A DNA stretch of 8,842 nucleotides from Candidatus Pacearchaeota archaeon (GTDB lineage: Archaea > Nanobdellota > Nanobdellia > Pacearchaeales > GW2011-AR1): the NCBI GenBank assembly GCA_002689985.1, contig NZDC01000004.1, positions 1-8,842 on the forward strand. Direction: 5' to 3'. Numbering within the stretch: position 1 is the first letter of the stretch; each line of letters opens with the position of its first letter. Shown piece by piece: positions 6,294 through 8,842 of this stretch. Position numbers and translations under genes: made by a program. The notes beneath the pieces were generated by a model. That model worked only from the letters and a program-made list of their open reading frames with translations. It did no database searches and was not told the DNA's origin.

Positions 6294-7469
6294 ATGGATA
6301 AAAAATTAAAAATTTTACAAATAGCAACTCCTGTTTTACCAATTAGTCCTAGTATGAAATATGGAGGTGTAGAAAGAGTTGTTCGTGATTTAGATATAGA
6401 ATATGTAAGAAGAGGACATGATTCATTGGTAATTTCCTCTAAAAATTCATTGGTTGCAGGAAGATTAATTCCTTCTCTTTTAGAAAATACTTGGCAACAT
6501 TCTAAAGGAAGTGTTGAATATGAAACAGACCCGGCTAAGGTTAAACAAAGTTTTGAAAATCATTGTTTGAGATGTGTAAAAGTTATTTTAGAAGAAAATC
6601 CTGATGCAGTTCATGATCATACAAAATTTGTAACTTCTGATGCTTATAAAAATAGCAATCTTTCTATTCCAATTCTTACAACACTTCACGGGGATTTGGA
6701 TTCTCGTGGAATAGAGGCAATTAAAAAGATATCTAAAGTAAGAAAAGAGGGAATTAATTATTTTAATGCTATTAGTGAATCACAAAGAGCTATTTTTTCA
6801 GAAGCCATGCCGATGGATTTCACTGTTTTAAATGCTATTGATGTGCCTAATTATCCTTTTCAACAAGAAAAAAGAAATTATTTTTTTTCAATCGGAAAAA
6901 TGGATAAAAATAAAGGACAAGATATCTGTATTGATGTTGCTAAATCGTTGAATGAAAAATTAGTAATTGCAGGACCAGTTCATTCATTTAGGTCTTGGCT
7001 TAAAAAATATTGGGAAGATAAAATAAAACCAAATATAGATTCTTTTTATGAGAATATTCCTGCAGAGCAAATTGATAAATTTACTAGGAATTTTGAAAAA
7101 TCAAATCAACAAATAATTTATGTTGGAGAAGTAAATGACAAACAAAAACAAGAGTGGTTTAAATATGCTAAAGGATTTTTAATGCCAATAAGGTGGAATG
7201 AACCTTTTGGTTTGGTGATGGTTGAATCAATGGCTTGTGGAACACCAGTTATAGCATATGATGAAGGAGCTGTTTCAGAAGTAATTACTCATGGAAAGGT
7301 AGGTTATATAGCAAAACCAAATGATCTTGGAAATTTTTTATATTATACTAAGAAAGTAGGAGATATAAACCAGTCTAATTGTAGAAATCATGTTATTGAG
7401 CGTTTTAATATTAAAAGACAAGCCGAGGATTATTTAAGAATTTTTTCTAAGATAAGCAAAAAGAATTAA
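6294..7469 (+). CDS. GT4-family glycosyltransferase
   Basis: A 391-residue cytosolic GT-B fold glycosyltransferase, which transfers a sugar from an activated donor, probably a nucleotide sugar; acceptor and sugar are unknown. The N-terminal Rossmann half begins KILQIATPVLP, with the glycine-rich loop KYGGVERVV at 22-30. It also holds VHDHT (106-110) and TTLHGDLD (129-136). The C-terminal half has the SIGKMDKNKGQD segment (199-210), which resembles the donor-binding GR-x-x-x-x-K-G loop. It is followed by VIAGPVH (224-230) and the E-x7-E motif EPFGLVMVE (E303 and E311), then SMACGTPVIAYDEGAVSEV. These features and the length fit GT4 well. It has no membrane helix. It lies between the pilus platform gene and the prepilin peptidase, so glycosylation of pilins or the surface coat is conceivable, but the gap of 103 bp and separate promoter elements argue against a tight operon. 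Confidence 0.92.
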   Translation: MDKKLKILQIATPVLPISPSMKYGGVERVVRDLDIEYVRRGHDSLVISSKNSLVAGRLIPSLLENTWQHSKGSVEYETDPAKVKQSFENHCLRCVKVILEENPDAVHDHTKFVTSDAYKNSNLSIPILTTLHGDLDSRGIEAIKKISKVRKEGINYFNAISESQRAIFSEAMPMDFTVLNAIDVPNYPFQQEKRNYFFSIGKMDKNKGQDICIDVAKSLNEKLVIAGPVHSFRSWLKKYWEDKIKPNIDSFYENIPAEQIDKFTRNFEKSNQQIIYVGEVNDKQKQEWFKYAKGFLMPIRWNEPFGLVMVESMACGTPVIAYDEGAVSEVITHGKVGYIAKPNDLGNFLYYTKKVGDINQSNCRNHVIERFNIKRQAEDYLRIFSKISKKN

Positions 7470-7491
7470 CTAATTTATAACATTTCAAAAC

Positions 7492-7500
7492 TTATTTAAA
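7492..7500 (+). promoter_or_regulatory. TATA-like box for the 39-residue basic ORF
   Basis: TTATTTAAA, preceded by C, is centred at 7496, 26 bp before the ATG at 7522. This is the same spacing as at the other putative leaderless genes here and is the main support for the small ORF being real. Confidence 0.45.
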
Positions 7501-7521
7501 CAAATCTATCTTTTATTAAAT

Positions 7522-7641
7522 ATGGATTATTCATTTTCAGAGAAAAGAAATAAAAGAAAGAATAAGAAAAAAGAAAAGAAAAAACACCCTTATAAAAAAG
7601 GTGGAAAATATAGAAGTACAAATCTTTCTAAAGATAAATAA
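7522..7641 (+). CDS. Small lysine-rich basic protein (39 residues)
   Basis: The frame from ATG 7522 to TAA 7639-7641 encodes 39 residues, of which 14 are Lys and 3 Arg. The start is MDYSFSEKRNKRKNKK and the end is KYRSTNLSKDK. It has no membrane segment, Cys pairs or recognisable domain; a motif HPYKKGGKYR lies in the middle. Such composition would suit nucleic-acid binding, for example to rRNA, but this is only inference. The support for it being a gene is a TATA-like box exactly 26 bp upstream of the ATG. It also fills the gap between the glycosyltransferase and the peptidase, whose own TATA-like box starts right after its stop. A chance A-rich frame remains possible, because lysine codons are common in AT-rich sequence. 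Confidence 0.5.
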   Translation: MDYSFSEKRNKRKNKKKEKKKHPYKKGGKYRSTNLSKDK

Positions 7642-7649
7642 TTTATAAA
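7642..7649 (+). promoter_or_regulatory. TATA-like box for the prepilin peptidase gene
   Basis: TTTATAAA starts directly after the stop of the 39-residue ORF and is centred about 26 bp before the ATG at 7671. The intervening stretch is T-rich without a Shine-Dalgarno sequence, so a leaderless mRNA is likely. Confidence 0.5.
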
Positions 7650-7670
7650 GATTGTTTTATTTTTTATTTT

Positions 7671-8507
7671 ATGTATGAAACTATATTTTTGATAATTATT
7701 GCATTGATTTGGATTATTTTTGCAAGTATTCAAGATCTAAGAAAAAGGGAAGTTGCAAATTGGCTTAATTTTTCATTAATTATTTTTGCATTAGGATTTA
7801 GATTTTTTTATTCATTTTTTTTAGAGAATTTTAATTTTTTTTATCAAGGATTAATTGGACTTGGAATTTTTTTTATAATTGGGAATTTATTATATTATGG
7901 ACGAATGTTTGCAGGAGGAGATGCAAAATTAATGATAGCATTAGGAGCAATTTTGCCTTTATCTTCTGATTTTCTAATTAATATTAACTTTTTTATCTTG
8001 TTTTTTTTAATATTTTTATTTGTTGGGGCATTTTATGGTTTAATTTGGAGTGGATTTTTATCTATAAGAAATTTTAAGGAATTTAAAAAAGAGTTTTCTA
8101 AAAGATTGAATAAAAATAAAAAAATAGTTTTTTTTGTTATGTTTTTAGGATTAATTCTAATAGTATTTGGGCTCATTGAAAATTTGTTTTTTTCATTAGG
8201 AATTTTGGTTTTTATTATTCCTTATTTTTATTTATATGCTAAATCAGTTGATGAAGCATGTATGATTAAAGAAATTAAAACTAATTATTTAACAGAAGGA
8301 GATTGGCTTTATAAAGACATAAAAATTGGGAAGAAATCTATTAAAGCAAATTGGGATGGTTTAACTAAAAAACAAATTAAGGAAATTCAAAGAAAATATA
8401 AGAAAATAAAAATCCGGCAAGGAATACCTTTTATTCCTGTTTTTTTAATAAGTTTTTTAATTTTTATTTATTTTTGGCAAATTAAATTATGGAATCCTTT
8501 TTGGTAG
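7671..8507 (+). CDS. A24-family prepilin peptidase (archaeal type)
   Basis: A 278-residue membrane aspartic protease that cleaves class III signal peptides of archaeal prepilins at the cytoplasmic face of the membrane. The two catalytic aspartates expected of the family are visible: D22 in ASIQDLRKREVANWLN, at the end of helix 1, and D84 in the GxGD-like motif FAGGDAKLM. Membrane helices lie at about 4-20, 32-50, 58-76, 86-97, 104-130, 152-169, 172-190 and 252-271. A soluble segment of about 60 residues (195-250) precedes the last helix, ending in RQGIPFIPVF. It contains LTEGDWLYKDI and a Lys-rich stretch. The start is supported by a TATA-like box 26 bp upstream. It presumably processes the filament subunits assembled by the ATPase and T2SSF protein in this window; no prepilin gene is visible. 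Its 3' end overlaps the convergent HIT-like gene by 21 bp. Confidence 0.9.
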   Translation: MYETIFLIIIALIWIIFASIQDLRKREVANWLNFSLIIFALGFRFFYSFFLENFNFFYQGLIGLGIFFIIGNLLYYGRMFAGGDAKLMIALGAILPLSSDFLININFFILFFLIFLFVGAFYGLIWSGFLSIRNFKEFKKEFSKRLNKNKKIVFFVMFLGLILIVFGLIENLFFSLGILVFIIPYFYLYAKSVDEACMIKEIKTNYLTEGDWLYKDIKIGKKSIKANWDGLTKKQIKEIQRKYKKIKIRQGIPFIPVFLISFLIFIYFWQIKLWNPFW

Positions 8508-8842
8508 CCAAATATTTTTTGCATCTATTTGTTCTATTTTTGATTTTTTTATGATATTAGATTCTACTTTTTCAGATAATTGGTTTTGTAATTTTTGAAG
8601 TTCTTCTGGTTTTGCTTGATATTTTTTTGAGTTAATATTTTCATTTTTATAAATAGGGAGAACATTTAGGATTTCATGACCAAATAAATTTGAAGAAGAA
8701 ATTGTTACATCTTTTGGCTTAAGTTTTAATTTTATTTTTTTGAATATTTCATCTGCCAAGAGTTGTGCTTCATTAGGCATTTTATCTGAACTAGGAATAT
8801 GGTCTTTTGGAATTATTATTGTATGTCCATATGAAATTGGAT
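8487..8842 (-). CDS. Partial HIT-like protein with degenerate histidine triad (5' end beyond right edge)
   Basis: The minus-strand frame is open from the right edge to the TAA at 8489-8487, giving 117 visible residues and no need for the internal Met at 8780. The visible part begins PISYGHTIIIPKDHIPSSDK, which matches the HIT-family segment G-H-x-L-V-x-P-K-x-H. About 40 residues later comes SSSNLFGHEILNVLPIYKNE, in the place of the histidine triad H-x-H-x-H-x-x-P. Aligned on the proline, the triad reads H-x-I-x-N, so the usual middle nucleophilic histidine is Ile. HIT proteins normally hydrolyse or transfer nucleotides on phosphoramidate or dinucleoside substrates; this copy may lack that activity. 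A helical tail (PEELQKLQNQLSEKVES) and a short end LPKRIP follow. Assignment to the HIT superfamily is by motif only. Confidence 0.65.
   Translation of the reverse strand, partial: PISYGHTIIIPKDHIPSSDKMPNEAQLLADEIFKKIKLKLKPKDVTISSSNLFGHEILNVLPIYKNENINSKKYQAKPEELQKLQNQLSEKVESNIIKKSKIEQIDAKNIWLPKRIP
8515..8550 (+). terminator. Possible oligo-T terminator downstream of the prepilin peptidase
   Basis: Just after the peptidase stop the plus strand has T runs at 8515-8520, 8537-8541 and 8544-8550, without a hairpin. Archaeal transcription often stops at such T runs. They lie inside the convergent HIT-like gene, where they encode Lys and Asn codons, so they may be only codon composition. Confidence 0.25.

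Noticed and set aside
8778..8780. ATG at 8780 as start of the HIT-like gene
   Set aside because: The frame stays open to the right edge, and the 20 residues before this Met contain the HIT-like G-H-T-I-I-I-P-K-D-H segment, so the true start lies outside the window.
1..8842. CRISPR arrays, tRNA or rRNA genes, insertion sequences
   Set aside because: No spaced direct repeats, no cloverleaf-like GC-richer islands, and no transposase or terminal inverted repeats were seen. The window is uniformly AT-rich and nearly filled by coding frames.

Overview
The window looks like a piece of an AT-rich archaeal chromosome, most likely a DPANN lineage of the Pacearchaeota/Woesearchaeota type. Four things point that way: an archaeal-style pilus or archaellum motor (secretion ATPase plus a duplicated T2SSF/TadC-ArlJ membrane protein) with an archaeal-type A24 prepilin peptidase; very low GC; almost no Shine-Dalgarno sequences; and AT-only TATA-like boxes centred 26 bp before several ATG codons, as expected for leaderless archaeal transcripts. 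The taxonomic placement is inference from gene style, not a search result.

Layout. Positions 1-1063 hold two minus-strand genes one base apart. The first transcribed is a 116-residue coiled-coil protein with a repeated C-terminal motif. The second is a protein with a short helical N-domain, a Gln/Pro/Tyr-rich linker and a coiled coil, and it runs off the left edge. An 81-bp divergent promoter region (1064-1144) separates them from the plus-strand motor ATPase (1145-3433). Next come a small TPR plus two-helix membrane protein (3464-3850), a UVR-motif fragment resembling the end of UvrB in a shifted frame (about 3840-3965), and the T2SSF platform protein (4031-6190). After a 103-bp gap lie a GT4 glycosyltransferase (6294-7469), a previously uncalled 39-residue lysine-rich ORF (7522-7641) and the prepilin peptidase (7671-8507). 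The right edge carries the 3' part of a minus-strand HIT-like protein (8487-8842), which overlaps the peptidase tail-to-tail by 21 bp.

How the genes fit together. The ATPase powers and the T2SSF protein anchors assembly of type IV pilus-like filaments, and the peptidase matures the prepilins. No prepilin, ArlH-like or ArlF/G-like gene is visible here. The divergently transcribed coiled-coil pair is a candidate for cytosolic motor accessory proteins, comparable in position and style to ArlC/D/E, but this is inference. The glycosyltransferase could glycosylate pilins or the cell surface; its substrate cannot be read from the sequence.

The points most worth a second look are the UVR fragment abutting the TPR-membrane gene at a run of seven A, the coiled-coil pair beside the motor ATPase, the regular -26 TATA spacing, and a HIT-like protein whose histidine triad reads H-x-I-x-N.
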